Shown here one piece after another: positions 22,813 to 33,275 of a DNA stretch of 64,000 nucleotides. Below the pieces are notes generated by a model, which saw only the letters and a list, made by a program, of their open reading frames with translations, did not search any database and had not been told where the DNA came from. Both the position numbers and the translations under genes were made by a program. How positions within the stretch are numbered: position 1 is the stretch's first letter; each line of letters opens with the position of its first letter. Source of the stretch: Dillenia suffruticosa (taxonomy: Eukaryota; Streptophyta; Magnoliopsida; Dilleniales; Dilleniaceae); the NCBI GenBank assembly GCA_033439265.1, contig JAVTVX010000013.1, forward strand, positions 21,184,500 to 21,248,499, in the 5' to 3' direction.

Positions 22813-24353
22813 GCGAAAATGTCTGGAGCCATTGGATTGGATGGATTTGGACACGGATTTGGTTTGGTGTATTTATTTGGGTTTGAGGTTGCTTTTGTAT
22901 GTGCATTGTCGACGGTAGATCTTTCCATCATAATCATCATCCCTCACCATTGTACCTCCTCCGAGTCTTTAAGCTTGATTGTGTTTTTGTTCTGCTTCGG
23001 GTGTAAAATTCAAGTTTTAGTTTCTTTCACCGGTATTATTTTCTTTTTCATTTCACCCCTATTTGGGACTCTCGAAAAGGAAAGGAAATAACTTGGCTCA
23101 AATATTTGCTCGGCAGGACCATGAACTTGACCCTCTCACACTTTTAACATCCAAATTCACTTCCAACTCTCCTAAGGATTCATAGCTATGTCTCCTTTAC
23201 AAAGGGCTAGGTAAGTTGATTTTACTGAGCAAATTTTCGATGACAACTCCATCTAGCAAACATGATCATCCGAGTTATAGTCCGGAGGAATAGAAATTGC
23301 CCTAATCTTGTCAATGATGTTTGCCGGGAGAATTACCTCAAGTCTGGATAAATCTCAGACTCTATTGATGATGATAAAATTACTAACACGCATTAGTCAA
23401 ATCAGGTGGAACATCACCATGTATTCTCTGAGAAAACGGATTCAAACCCATCCAAGTGTCATCCCGGATGTGCATAGAGTGTTATTATTATTTTAGGCAA
23501 ATTCTCTTTACACTTTTTCTCTTTTATATTAAGAAATTATTCAAAAATTTTAATCGAGTTCATATTTAATATTCAATATTTCTCTCGATTTGGAAAAATA
23601 AAATTTTTATTATTAAGAATATTGACATTTTTAAATTGAAAAAATCTCATTAAACAAATTTTGAAGATTTTTAAATCGTAAAAATCTTGAAAATATTCAC
23701 ATTCCGAAATTTCAATATTTGAATATTTCATTTATTTTTAACAATTTTGTAAATATTTTATTTTACCTTTTGGAGCCATTGCTTGGGTTCATTTGTCATC
23801 ACAGGAGTATCTTGAAGCATGGATTGGAAATGTAGTTTAAGCAAGTGGAGTTAATTTGAGGATGAAATTTCTGTTATTACACCACAGTAGTTTCTATTAT
23901 TAATAAAAAAAGAAATCCAGCTGAAGCGCTTACATTTCTTTAATATTATTTATGGTAAAAGATTAAAAAAATAAAATAGAGGTGATCATTAATTAGTTGA
24001 GTCAATGAAATAATGTAATGCTATGCTTTGCAAGTTAAAAGAATCAAGGATTAAATCAAATAAAATAAATAAAATAAATTATGACATTTTCTTGGTAGTA
24101 AACAAACTTTCAATTTCATGTAACAAAGAATATTTTTCGGCTCATCGTATTCTTGTAACGGTCATATATATATATATATTGCATTTTAACGTTCAATGTT
24201 TTGCAAAAATGTACTTCTGTGTGCATGACCTGCAACTGCATGACACAGGTTAAACATGTACCAAATTATGAATACTTATTGAGCTCTTCGGAAGTTTTTC
24301 GAATCTCTTAGGTCTTCAACTTGATGCTTTGGATCACAGAGACGACATGCCAG
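22813..24353. other. Intergenic region between TIP1 and carbonic anhydrase
   Basis: The 3' ends of the two convergent genes face each other across about 1.5 kb. The first part is TIP1 3' UTR; the rest is AT-rich with a short (TA)n run at 24166-24178. Nothing else recognised. Confidence 0.5.
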
Positions 24354-25872
24354 TCATCTTTCTGGTTGCAACGGCCTTGCATTTTCCTCTGCATACTGCA
24401 ATGGGATCATAATTATATTACGACTTCTTGATCAATACAAGCATAAGCATATATCTTACTATGTACGGGCTGGGCCTGGTTTCGACACGCCCAAATACAA
24501 ATTCTTGGCCCCATTCTCGATCTAGGTTGGGCAAATTCCTCTTGCTCGAGACCCATTATTTGGGTCGAGGGGCAAACTTGTTAATTAAAAAGATACGAGT
24601 ATTACATATATAAAAGTATTGAATTTTTTTTTTAGTACCAAAAAATAAGTATTGAATTTTTTAACAAAAGTTTTGATTTTGAATTCAAAAAATAAAACAA
24701 AAAAATATTACAGAGTTCATTTTTTAATGGATCCAATAATTAACACTATCAAGAATAATTGGAACTAGTTATGGAATATTGGTGAATCAAACAGTAAAAT
24801 AGATGCAGCAAAAACTCGCGTTTTATTGGATGCGACGGTTAAGTCGAACTGAAATATTGGGATCAATAAAATTGGTTGCGACAATAACATCCTAATTGGT
24901 TGCCGGATACGGATAAAAAAATTCAGCTCGGGGGCAAACTTGTCAATTAAAAAGATTAAGACTATTAAAACTCATTTTAATTAGGGCCACAGCCTAGATA
25001 AAAAGACTTCCAAACCAACAAGTCAGCTAATGGGGTTAAATGGATAGTTAAGTCATTCTGAAGTCGGTAATTTGGCCCAAATTATGCACTACAACTACAA
25101 CCTCGCATAGATTTTGTGATTTTGTGCACTTACATCATGAACAGCATCCCGCAATAGCTTCACTTGTTTATGCGAAACTGTCCCCATCTGTGTTCAAATC
25201 CACAGATTGATTAAGGCTCAGATGAGAAGCCAAAGAATGAAGGCCAAAATCAGAACTTATGTTGGGAACTTGTGATGTTTACCATTTTGTTGATAGTCCA
25301 AATAACACCTTCAGTGCAAGGAGGGACAGTGAGTGAACCCATGTATCTGTAAATTTTGCTGCCTCCCAACTTGACCTCTCTTGGATCAAGACGTCCTATG
25401 TTTATTTCTTCTTCTTTGTCCACGATGGACCTGATGCTCTTACCCAACTGACAAAAATATATTAAAAAAAAAAAAATACACCCGAGTTATTATTTTTCTT
25501 TTACCCAATTTGACCTCTCTTGGATCAAGACGTCCTATGTTGATACAGTGATACGAGAAAAGACCTCGTTTTGTGAGGCTTTATCGGACTTAAACCGGAC
25601 ATGTCAATAAGGGGAGAGCAGGTGGTCTCATGACATGATGGAGATGTTAACTACTAAAATCTGAATAAAAATGACTAATATATATATATACAGGGTGGAT
25701 CTGTGTTACCTTGGCAAGAAAATGGTCAGGATGACCAAATTTGTAAAGCAGTCCAATAACAGCTGTCCCGTTGGTCTTGGGGTCCACGTGAACCATATGC
25801 AATTCCAAGGCATACCTAATTAGCAAAGTAGTCTTTGGTTAGATTAACTAAAAGATGACAATATTGGTTTAC

Positions 25873-25931
<59 letters not shown>

Positions 25932-26706
25932 TCTTCCATTGATGGAATGCTCAGTAGGTGTATGCCAATGAAATTGTTGCAGGTAGTACTGAGTGCCACT
26001 GATCTCAATTGATCCAGCATCACCATTTCCTTCCCAACGAAGCTGCATGTGTTCAATAGCATCATCAATCAAATTATGATAAATTAGTATAGGGTTGGGT
26101 CTACCAACCCATAATGGCCAAATGCGTGGAGGCTCACCCAAGTCTCTCTTTTTATTACTTTTTTCTATTCACATAATTAAAACGATGAAACGTATGGTTT
26201 TCCAATCTTGCCCAGTGCTAGTTGTCGACAAAAAGAAAAAAACAAAGCTATTGTGGGTTTCGAATCAACCAAAGTATTTGACTTTGCAATACAAATTAGG
26301 GTTTTGAGCATGAAGGAGACTAACCATTATATCATGGCCTCTATTTTTGATAGTGGCATTACAAGGCTTGTGTTTCCTCTCTATATCTCCCTTCTTTGCG
26401 ACCATCTTCACTCTTCTATTTGACATATCTATGGGAGACTGCATTTTGCCATTTTTACACACTTTCCATTCTTTCTTCAACTCTCCCCATCGCTTTGGTC
26501 CCTTCTCGCTCCCTCTGATGTAATCAAATTCTCTCTCATCCTCTGCAAGAAGAAAATATATTCATACTTAAAAAAAAATTCAAATCACAAACCGAAAGGA
26601 AAATCAAAAGCATAATAAATCGGGCATTACCAACTTCTTGAGCTATGCCTGTGGAACGCAAGCATAGAAGGCAGACGAGCAGAACACTAAAAAGGAAATT
26701 GCTCAT
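24354..26706 (-). CDS. Alpha-type carbonic anhydrase, secreted
   Basis: Seven exons: 26631-26706, 26325-26542, 25930-26042, 25710-25815, 25283-25447, 25134-25187 and 24354-24395, joined by GT-AG introns into one 257-residue frame. Residues 1-22 ([20 protein letters not shown]) are a signal peptide, so the product enters the secretory path, as for plant alpha-CAs (apoplast or plastid). It interconverts CO2 and bicarbonate. Zinc ligands are H123 and H125 (QQFHWH) and H142 (LELHMVH). E129 and T211 (GSLTVPPC) fit the Glu106/Thr199 pair of the human enzyme, and H95 (NRGH) the proton shuttle. C54 and C215 fit the conserved disulfide. The C-terminus (ARPLQPER) stops earlier than in most relatives. 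It resembles alpha-CA 7/nectarin-3-like members. All catalytic residues are present, so it is likely active. Confidence 0.95.
24630..24646 (+). mobile_element. 17-bp micro-insertion with 16-bp target duplication
   Basis: AAGTATTGAATTTTTT at 24614-24629 recurs at 24647-24662. The 17 bp between read TTTTAGTACCAAAAAAT, close to the TAGTACCC-A(n) insert at 30358-30374. Lies just upstream of the last carbonic anhydrase exon, in intron 6. Confidence 0.5.
25504..25541 (-). repeat. 38-bp partial copy of carbonic anhydrase exon 5 in intron 4
   Basis: Identical at 37 of 38 positions to 25365-25402 inside exon 5, which encodes [12 protein letters not shown]. The copy sits about 60 bp upstream of exon 5 in the same orientation and lacks splice sites. 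Confidence 0.85.
25876..25928. repeat. (GA/CT)n microsatellite abutting a carbonic anhydrase splice donor
   Basis: About 53 bp of pure dinucleotide repeat. On the coding strand the exon 3 end GGAAGAAG is followed directly by GTCTCTCTCT, so the repeat starts inside the donor site. Confidence 0.95.
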
Positions 26707-26801
26707 CTTTAGTGACAAGTTAAACCAAAAGAAATGAGTGTGGGAAGCGAAAGAGAGATCAATTTTGTTGCTGTCTGAAGAGAGGTCTATGTTGGGTTGG
26801 G

Positions 26802-26810
26802 TATATATAA
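26802..26810 (-). promoter_or_regulatory. Putative TATA box of the carbonic anhydrase gene
   Basis: The sense strand reads TTATATATA about 100 bp upstream of the ATG at 26706, leaving a leader of about 70 nt. Confidence 0.6.
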
Positions 26811-27362
26811 CACCCTCAAGTCTCAACAGAGAACATTTGTTGGACAAGTGACGACGAAAGGAAGAACTCTCCTCCAAGTTTCTCTTGGAGTCAAAATTTT
26901 AAATGCGTGTGGATGTAAGAATATCCGATTATATGGTACATAAAAGGACAGTTGCCGCGTGGGAACAAGACGAGTAAATGAATAAAGAAAACGGGTTTTA
27001 CCAACCCTTTTAGCTACTTTTGACCCGAGGAAAATTCGAGTTTGTCCTCTTTTTTTTTTTTTTTTTTTTGGCCTTTTCTTTTACAGGTGTTTGCTTTTCT
27101 TTTTTTCCCAACAAAAGTTAAAAATGATTGACCAATACAATGACTTCAAGAAAAGCGATTGAAGTATTAAAGGTCTCAAACCATCCATATGCTTGCAGTT
27201 ACAAAAATATTAATTTCGTTTATATACCACTGTTGGATATATCTTTATTAGATTATTTTTAAATAAATCATACGTAATTATAAATCAAATAAATTAAATT
27301 TCACCTACAATTAATATTAATATATTTTAATAAATTTTTAATTAAATATTTAACTAATGAAT

Positions 27363-27797
27363 AATGTTTTTGAAACCGAACCAATGAACTATTTGTCTAC
27401 CTTATCGGTTTATTGATTCATTGATCGGATCGATTAGATCGTTTTCGAACCGAATGATATCATGAAATCACATTTGTAATTTGATTATTGTATATTTTAA
27501 AATAAAATAAACTCTATATATATTTATGAAAAAAAATAAATTTGTTTTATCAATAATGATTTATATATTATATAATTTTTTTCTTTGAACCAATTTGAAA
27601 AAAATAAAAAAAAAGTGAATTTATATATTATAATTTTTTCTCTTTTAGATTGATTTGAACGGTTCATTGATTTTATTGATTTTAAATTGTTATGACTGGA
27701 TTTGACTTAATCGGTTTAATAGTAAAAATCAAACTAGTGAATTGTTCACGATCGAACCGGTCAAATTGGTCGGTCCGGTTCGATTTTGAAAACACTG
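27363..27797. repeat. Degenerate MITE-like element
   Basis: The left end ATGTTTTTGAAACCGAACC and the reverse-complemented right end AGTGTTTTCAAAATCGAACC are similar. Both lead into GGTTCGATCG-type blocks seen in common plant MITEs with CAGTGTTTTCAAAACC termini. Target duplication not recognisable. Confidence 0.45.
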
Positions 27798-28850
27798 TTA
27801 ACCAGCACTTTTATATAAAATTTGGTATAATTAAAACGTTTAACGTGGTTCATTTGGATAAGTCCGTTAAGCAGGGTAGGTGTGTCGGGGTGTCAACAGA
27901 GTGTTGCGCAATATATAATGTTGGATTAGAACATAAAAATTGTGTGAAAAGCGTTCAACAACCAAAGAAAACCAACATCTACAAGACCAAATCGAAGAAA
28001 AGAACAAAAATGAGCTGTTCGCTGGTGACCAGACGAACGTTACGGAATTGTTTTCAAAATGAAATGATAAATGAGGTTTCCGAGATAAATAATTTGAAAT
28101 TCTTATTCTTCTTGTGGGAAGATTATCACCAAACGTCGTGTCTTAAAAAAAAAATTTGTAAATTTGTTCAATTCTGAAGCAATTTCGATCTTGTGAGTAT
28201 GGACACGTCTTCGGCCAAATAATTGGATGCCATTATGGTTTCTTGGTTGTGACTCTCGAACACAAAATATCTGAATTATTGTCACACCTTATGGTTGTTG
28301 TGGCAAAGTAAAATTCCTTTTAGAAAAGGGGAAAAAGACAGAATGCCAAGATTAATGTACGAATGAACCTTCTAGGAAACGAGGAAAAAAAAAAAACACC
28401 ATAATTTACAACCTCACGTGGGATTTGTAACTTGTGTATTCTGTTCAAGGACGCGGTGACAGCTAAGCTTCTTTTGTTGTCGAGTGAGTATGAAGGCCAC
28501 AATTTTGAACTACTATTTTACGAGTTACAATACCGATTTAAATATTTAGTGAAACGAAATATTAAATTTTTTAATAGAATCTCATATTTAAAATTTAAAA
28601 AAATATATCAAAATGGTTGTTTCAAAATAAAATTATCACAAATATTCAAATCGATTAATTAGAATACCAATATTAAAATCATAAAAAATAATCTTATTTA
28701 GGATAGATTGCGTAAAGCTATGAGTAAAAAGATCAAATACATTCGCAAATATAAACCCTTGTATGAATGGGAATCAATTTAGGGATTAAGTATTACTTTC
28801 AATGTGTTAATGATAAAAATCACTTTATTAACGAATTAAGTAATAGAATG

Positions 28851-29335
28851 TGTTGGAATATGTCCATTGAGGTAGGTATTTGGGTAATTTAGGAATAGGG
28901 TAACTTTTATCCTTAATTACCCTATTAACCACTCAATCAAGTGGTAACTCCCAAAATAATAAAACCATTATTCCTTGATTGAATTTGAGGAAAAACAAGG
29001 CTCTCCTTCCTTGTGGCGTGAACAGTAACAATGAGAGAAAAAGATGTGAGAAAATGGTTAGGGTTTTCAACATTCTTTAGAGAGAGAAAATAGAGAGAGG
29101 GATGGAGATTTTCGCATAGGAAAATCTCCCATCGTTAAATGATTCACCGAACATGAGACTTGTGGCGTCGTGGAATTGCGGTGGTGGTTCGATTGCGTGA
29201 TCACCATCCGACCGTGCGATCCGTTCGAGAGACATCACGACACGGTGGATTTTGGAGACTGCTCTATCGAGGTATTTATCCTGAAAATTTCGAATTATTT
29301 AATTCACACTTCCGCATACGCGATTAAATCCAATA
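28851..29335. mobile_element. Solo LTR, Ty1-copia-like, with 5-bp target duplication
   Basis: 485 bp from TGTTGGAATATG to TTAAATCCAATA. The ends TGTTGGA and TCCAATA are inverted repeats with one decayed base (CA to TA). GAATG flanks both sides (28846-28850 and 29336-29340). CACTTCCGCATACGCG near the 3' end is typical of plant copia LTRs. No internal region or second LTR. Confidence 0.75.
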
Positions 29336-29669
29336 GAATGATTATTTTTTGTTGTATAAATTTCAATTAAAGTTATTTTATGGCACGAAAACTTTGTTTG
29401 GGGTTCATATAATTAATACACTACACACATAAGAACAATTACATAAATTTATCAAATAAATAAATTAATGTTTATTCAATTTTTTTTCCTAGGTACCCAA
29501 AAAAAAAAAAAGGTCGGATCCCTCAATCTCAAGTCCTGCAATGGGCCGTTCCTTCATAGGCGACCGAGGTTTTTCAAACTGAACCATTTAGACGGGCTGA
29601 ACAAATGAGTTTGATCAGTCCGGATAGCAAGGCCTTGTGCCCCGAGGCCCAGGGGCCGTTGTGAGGTCT

Positions 29670-29859
29670 TTTTTTTTTTTTTTTTTTTGATTTTCATATC
29701 TGATATTCGGATTTTGTCTGATTAATCCGGTTCGAGTACTATAGAGTTCGTTTTAGGGATTAACTCTCTCAAATCCTTTTTTGCTATTCCCAGAACTCGA
29801 ACTCAAAACCTCTGATTAAGGGGTAAAGTGTCCGACCACTCAAGTTAAAAGAGTTTGGT
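29670..29859 (-). mobile_element. tRNA-derived SINE, family A, best-preserved copy
   Basis: About 190 bp on the minus strand, flanked by GTTGTGAGGTCT at 29658-29669 and 29860-29871. Box A-like CTTGAGTGGTCGGAC (29830-29844) and box B-like GAGTTCGAGTTCTGGG (29789-29804) have tRNA spacing. A body of about 100 bp follows, ending in GATATGAAAATC and an A-tail of about 19 nt (plus-strand T-run from 29670). Other copies lie at 8205, 19785, 32323, 33125 and 57550. Confidence 0.85.
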
Positions 29860-30357
29860 GTTGTGAGGTCTTCTGCTCCTTGGCTATTACATGCCGCAAT
29901 CAAGATTGACAATTCACCGATAGATAGTCGAATTAATAAGATGAGATACTAAATTTATTAATCAAGTCTCGATTTTAAAAATAAAAAAAAACTATATTGA
30001 ATGAATTTTCTCCTAAAATAGAATTTATGTAAACGTTTGAACTAAGAAACATGAATTATGATAAAAAGATAAAAAAATCAAAATCGGTAATCCATCACGC
30101 AAAAGATGCAATTGACCGGCGAAAGGGGTACAATCGTTGGAATACAGAGTGACCGTATGCACAAAACGTAAAAAATTTTAAGAACTGTGTCTCATGCCTA
30201 ATCATAAATTTAGTTAAAGCCTTCTTAGCCAAGAGATCAAGCGGTCATGAATTTAAAAAAACGATATTTCATATAATTCATTTCTTATAAAATAAGTATG
30301 ACAAAATGGTAAATTTTGAAATCCGATCAATTATATTCTAATTAAATTTGATGAGCA

Positions 30358-30374
30358 TAGTACCCAAAAAAAAA
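30358..30374 (+). mobile_element. 17-bp micro-retroposon with 17-bp target duplication
   Basis: ATTAAATTTGATGAGCA at 30341-30357 is repeated exactly at 30375-30391. Between them is only TAGTACCCAAAAAAAAA. GTACCC-A(n) is also the 3' end of the SINE at 49671-49773, so this reads as an extremely 5'-truncated insertion. Confidence 0.7.
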
Positions 30375-30589
30375 ATTAAATTTGATGAGCAACATATTTA
30401 TTGTAAATCACCTTCACAAATGGGACGTGGAAATGGCTACAATACCACCACATGGCACTGAGGACCACTGAAAATACCTTCGGATCTAACTCATTTTCCT
30501 TGTAACTATAACTACAACCAAATTTGAAGCAATGCCTCACCCACTTCCCTTTGCTATTTCAATTCAAACAATCATGCACTTTTCTTTTT

Positions 30590-30690
30590 TACTTTATCTT
30601 ATTATAATTCAATTTGAGAACTGGAGCTGGGATTTGAACCTTACAACAAAAGGTATTTTAAAAAACTTTCGGATAACCATTTGAGTCCCT
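30590..30690 (-). mobile_element. Mini-SINE-like copy
   Basis: The minus strand has box A-like CTCAAATGGTTATCCG and box B-like AGGTTCAAATCCCAGCTCC, then an AT-rich tail ending in AAAAAAGAAAA. Target duplication unclear (CATGCACTT against CATGCTACTT). Confidence 0.5.
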
Positions 30691-30800
30691 TTTTGCGGTC
30701 CATGCTACTTGAGAATTGGTGCTCAGCTTTCTAATACTTGTACACAACAAGATTGTACATTTAACATAACGTAACCATGCACATCCACATCTGTTCCATC

Positions 30801-31069
30801 CTAAGATGGAGTATTATCCGCCTCTCCATGTTGATCTTGGCCTTGGTCTTCCCAAGCACCTAATGCTTGCCTTGGAATACTAAGGTGATTTTTTACACCA
30901 AGCTGTTCATCTTCCAAGCTCTTCTTCACTGCAGTCTCCTCCCTTTCATCGCTCGCTTTCTGAGTGCGATCTTCACTCATCATTAACATTTTCCTATTCT
31001 CAGCACAAACCACCTCGGTTGTCATCACAAGCAGAACCATTGACAACAAAATTGTGATCTTGCTCTCAT
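30801..31069 (-). CDS. Small secreted-peptide-like protein, apparent frameshift after the ATG
   Basis: The frame ending at 30801 encodes a hydrophobic segment (ITILLSMVLLVMTTEVVCA), then ENRKMLMM, a charged middle (SEDRTQKASDEREE) and a C-terminal region VKNHLSIPRQALGAW followed by a Gln/Asp-rich tail. This is the layout of a plant signalling-peptide precursor: signal peptide, variable pro-region, short conserved C-terminal block. The natural start, ATG at 31067-31069, is one base out of frame with this signal peptide. Translation from the next in-frame ATG (31040) would leave a short, weak signal. Either a 1-bp deletion has damaged the gene or the sequence has an error. I do not recognise the family with confidence. 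Confidence 0.5.
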
Positions 31070-31398
31070 GGTTTCAGGAGGGGAGTTCTTTGCCTAAAAT
31101 ATTGATGCTTTACGAAGAAGACACTGGAACTTGTAGTGCAGATATGAGAGAGAGAGAGAGTTTGGTGGGGAGAGAGAGAAAAAAATCTAAGTGTGGATTT
31201 TCTTCGTGCAGTTCTCAATGGGACAGCCTAGTGATACAAACTCCTCTTTCTTAATATGATAATTCCATATTTAAATTTTTGTACGACTAAAAAAAACATT
31301 TTCTTCACGCACAAAGGAGGCCACCTGCATTTGTTACATTGGTTTTTCGTTAATAAACTATGAAGGTGCTAGATCCAATTATAAAAGGGAGAAAGAAC

Positions 31399-31424
31399 CC
31401 CCCCGCGCCCCCCCCCCCCCCGCC
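31399..31424. repeat. C-rich run
   Basis: C runs broken only by two CG steps; the minus strand is almost pure G. Confidence 0.85.
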
Positions 31425-32322
31425 AACATATATCCAGCACGTAAGCATGCTTTATTAGGAGTATAGGTAGATAATAATTAAGACAATTATTTTTACTAGT
31501 TTGAATTTGCGGTAACATGCTCAGACAGGCTGAGCAAAAGCCCAAGTAAGCGAATATGATTAGGCAGCCCCACTAAGATCCAGTACAATAGGGATCCACG
31601 CCGAGGCCCACGGAGGCTTTTTTTTTGGGGGAGGGGGATATGAGATTTGAAATCAAATCACGGATTAAAGAATGGAAATTATAACTACAAAACTGTTTGA
31701 CCAGTGACACTGAGGCTTTTCCTCTCCTACACTCGACCCTTTCTCTCTTCATTTCCAACATGAGGGAAAGGAAGAAGGAACACGTCTCTTCCCAGGCTTC
31801 CTCGCTCCCTCGCTGATTTGTAGCTTTATCCAGCAGTAAATGGCTTGCTCGTAAAAGTGCAAACGCCATTAAAACAGGTTTGTAAGTCCGATATTAGTCA
31901 CCCAGCTTGGGACTCCACCATCACCACCCATCCATGACAAGAATTTAATACGCCAATAAGTACCTCCCAAGTATTTCTAAAGTTTATGTACATCTTTCTT
32001 AAAGAAATCCACAGTTTAAATAACAATAAATAGTTTGCAAAAGCTTTAAACCAACTCATTTAATTTATTTAACTTTAAATCTATAACAAGAGAAATGTGT
32101 AGGTGTGTATTTAAACCACGAGCTCTGTGTGATCGAGTCAAATTAAAACAGTTTTTGAATGGAATTTGGCTTATGATTAATTGACTTAACAAAGTCATCA
32201 AAACAAAGACCTTAATAAAAATATGACTACAAGCTTGAATTTGGGTTTCAATTACCTCCCGTCGGTCCGCAAATTGAAAATGTAAGCAGTAAAAGCAATT
32301 AACGACTTGTGTATATATATAT

Positions 32323-32505
32323 ATATATTTTTTTTGATTTTCATATTCGGGTTTTGTTCGATTAATTCGGTTTGAGTATTGTAAAATTAATTTTTAGAGA
32401 TTAACTCTCTCAAATTTTTTTCATCATTTTCAAAACTCGAATTCGAGATTTTTTATTAAAAAGATAGAATATTCTTAATTATTCAATCCAAAAAGAGTTT
32501 GTTTT
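32323..32505 (-). mobile_element. tRNA-derived SINE, family A
   Basis: T-run, then GATTTTCATATTCGGGTTTT, GATTAATTCGGTTTGAGTAT, AACTCTCTCAAATTTTTTTC and CAAAACTCGAATTCGAGA (box B, reversed), collinear with 29670-29859. Flanked by TATATATATTTT-like sequence on both sides. Confidence 0.7.
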
Positions 32506-32699
32506 ATATATATTTTCTCTAAAGGCGTTCCGTATCCACACTTTCGTCTCTTAGTCATCGGTGGAAACATTTACTCGCAAAATGAGGATAAGTTTTAATC
32601 TAATAAAAGGGAAGGGTAACGAGATAGGAAAAGTCCAAAATAATAAACAAAATAAAACTGAAACAAAAAGTTTTTCCCCCTCTTTTTATGACGTTGAAT

Positions 32700-33090
32700 T
32701 TAGTGTTTTGTGAGAGAAAATTTTAACGTAAATATATTTAGAAAAATAAACTTTAAAATAATTTAGAAAGAGAAACTTAATAATTTAGAAAAATAAACTA
32801 TATGGTTTTTTTAGAGAGAAAAAAAATTTAAAACTAACAAAATTTTAAAAAAATAAATTTTTTTGGAGAGAGAAAAATAATATTTTTAATTAAAAAGTGA
32901 AAAATTAAATTTTATTTTTTAGAGATAAAAATTCAAAATAAATGTGCTTGATTTTTTAAAGGGATAAATTTAATATGTTTAATTCTAAAAAGAGAAAAAC
33001 TAAATTTCTTTTTCTTTTTTAGAAAGAAAAAACTTAAAATCAATTTCTTTTTTTTTTAGAAAGTAAAAACTTAAAATCAATGTGTGAAGA
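32700..33090. repeat. Diverged AT-rich minisatellite
   Basis: Repeated units of the form TTTTTTAGAAAGAAAAACTTAAAAT spaced about 35-50 bp. The last two units (33015-33053 and 33054-33090) are the most similar. Confidence 0.5.
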
Positions 33091-33124
33091 GAGAAAACAA
33101 GAATTAAATTAATTATTTTGAAAA

Positions 33125-33275
33125 AATTTCGTTTGATTAATTCAATCAAATATTATAAATGTTATATAAAATGTTATCTCTTTCAAATCTTATTTTTTTA
33201 TTCTGATAGTTAAAATCTGAGATCTATAATTAAGAAAGTTCAACACTCTATCATTATATTTATGAGAATTTGATT
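33125..33275 (-). repeat. tRNA-derived SINE, family A, degenerate
   Basis: TTTCGTTTGATTAATTCAAT, ATCTCTTTCAAATCTTATTT and AAATCTGAGATCTATAATTA follow the family order, but the copy is heavily mutated. Confidence 0.4.

Larger units (their letters stand above)
26811..30780. other. Intergenic region with transposable elements
   Basis: About 4 kb with no gene. It contains a MITE-like repeat (27363-27797), a solo LTR (28851-29335), the best SINE copy (29670-29859), a micro-insertion (30358-30374) and a mini-SINE-like stretch (30590-30690), in AT-rich DNA. Confidence 0.6.
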
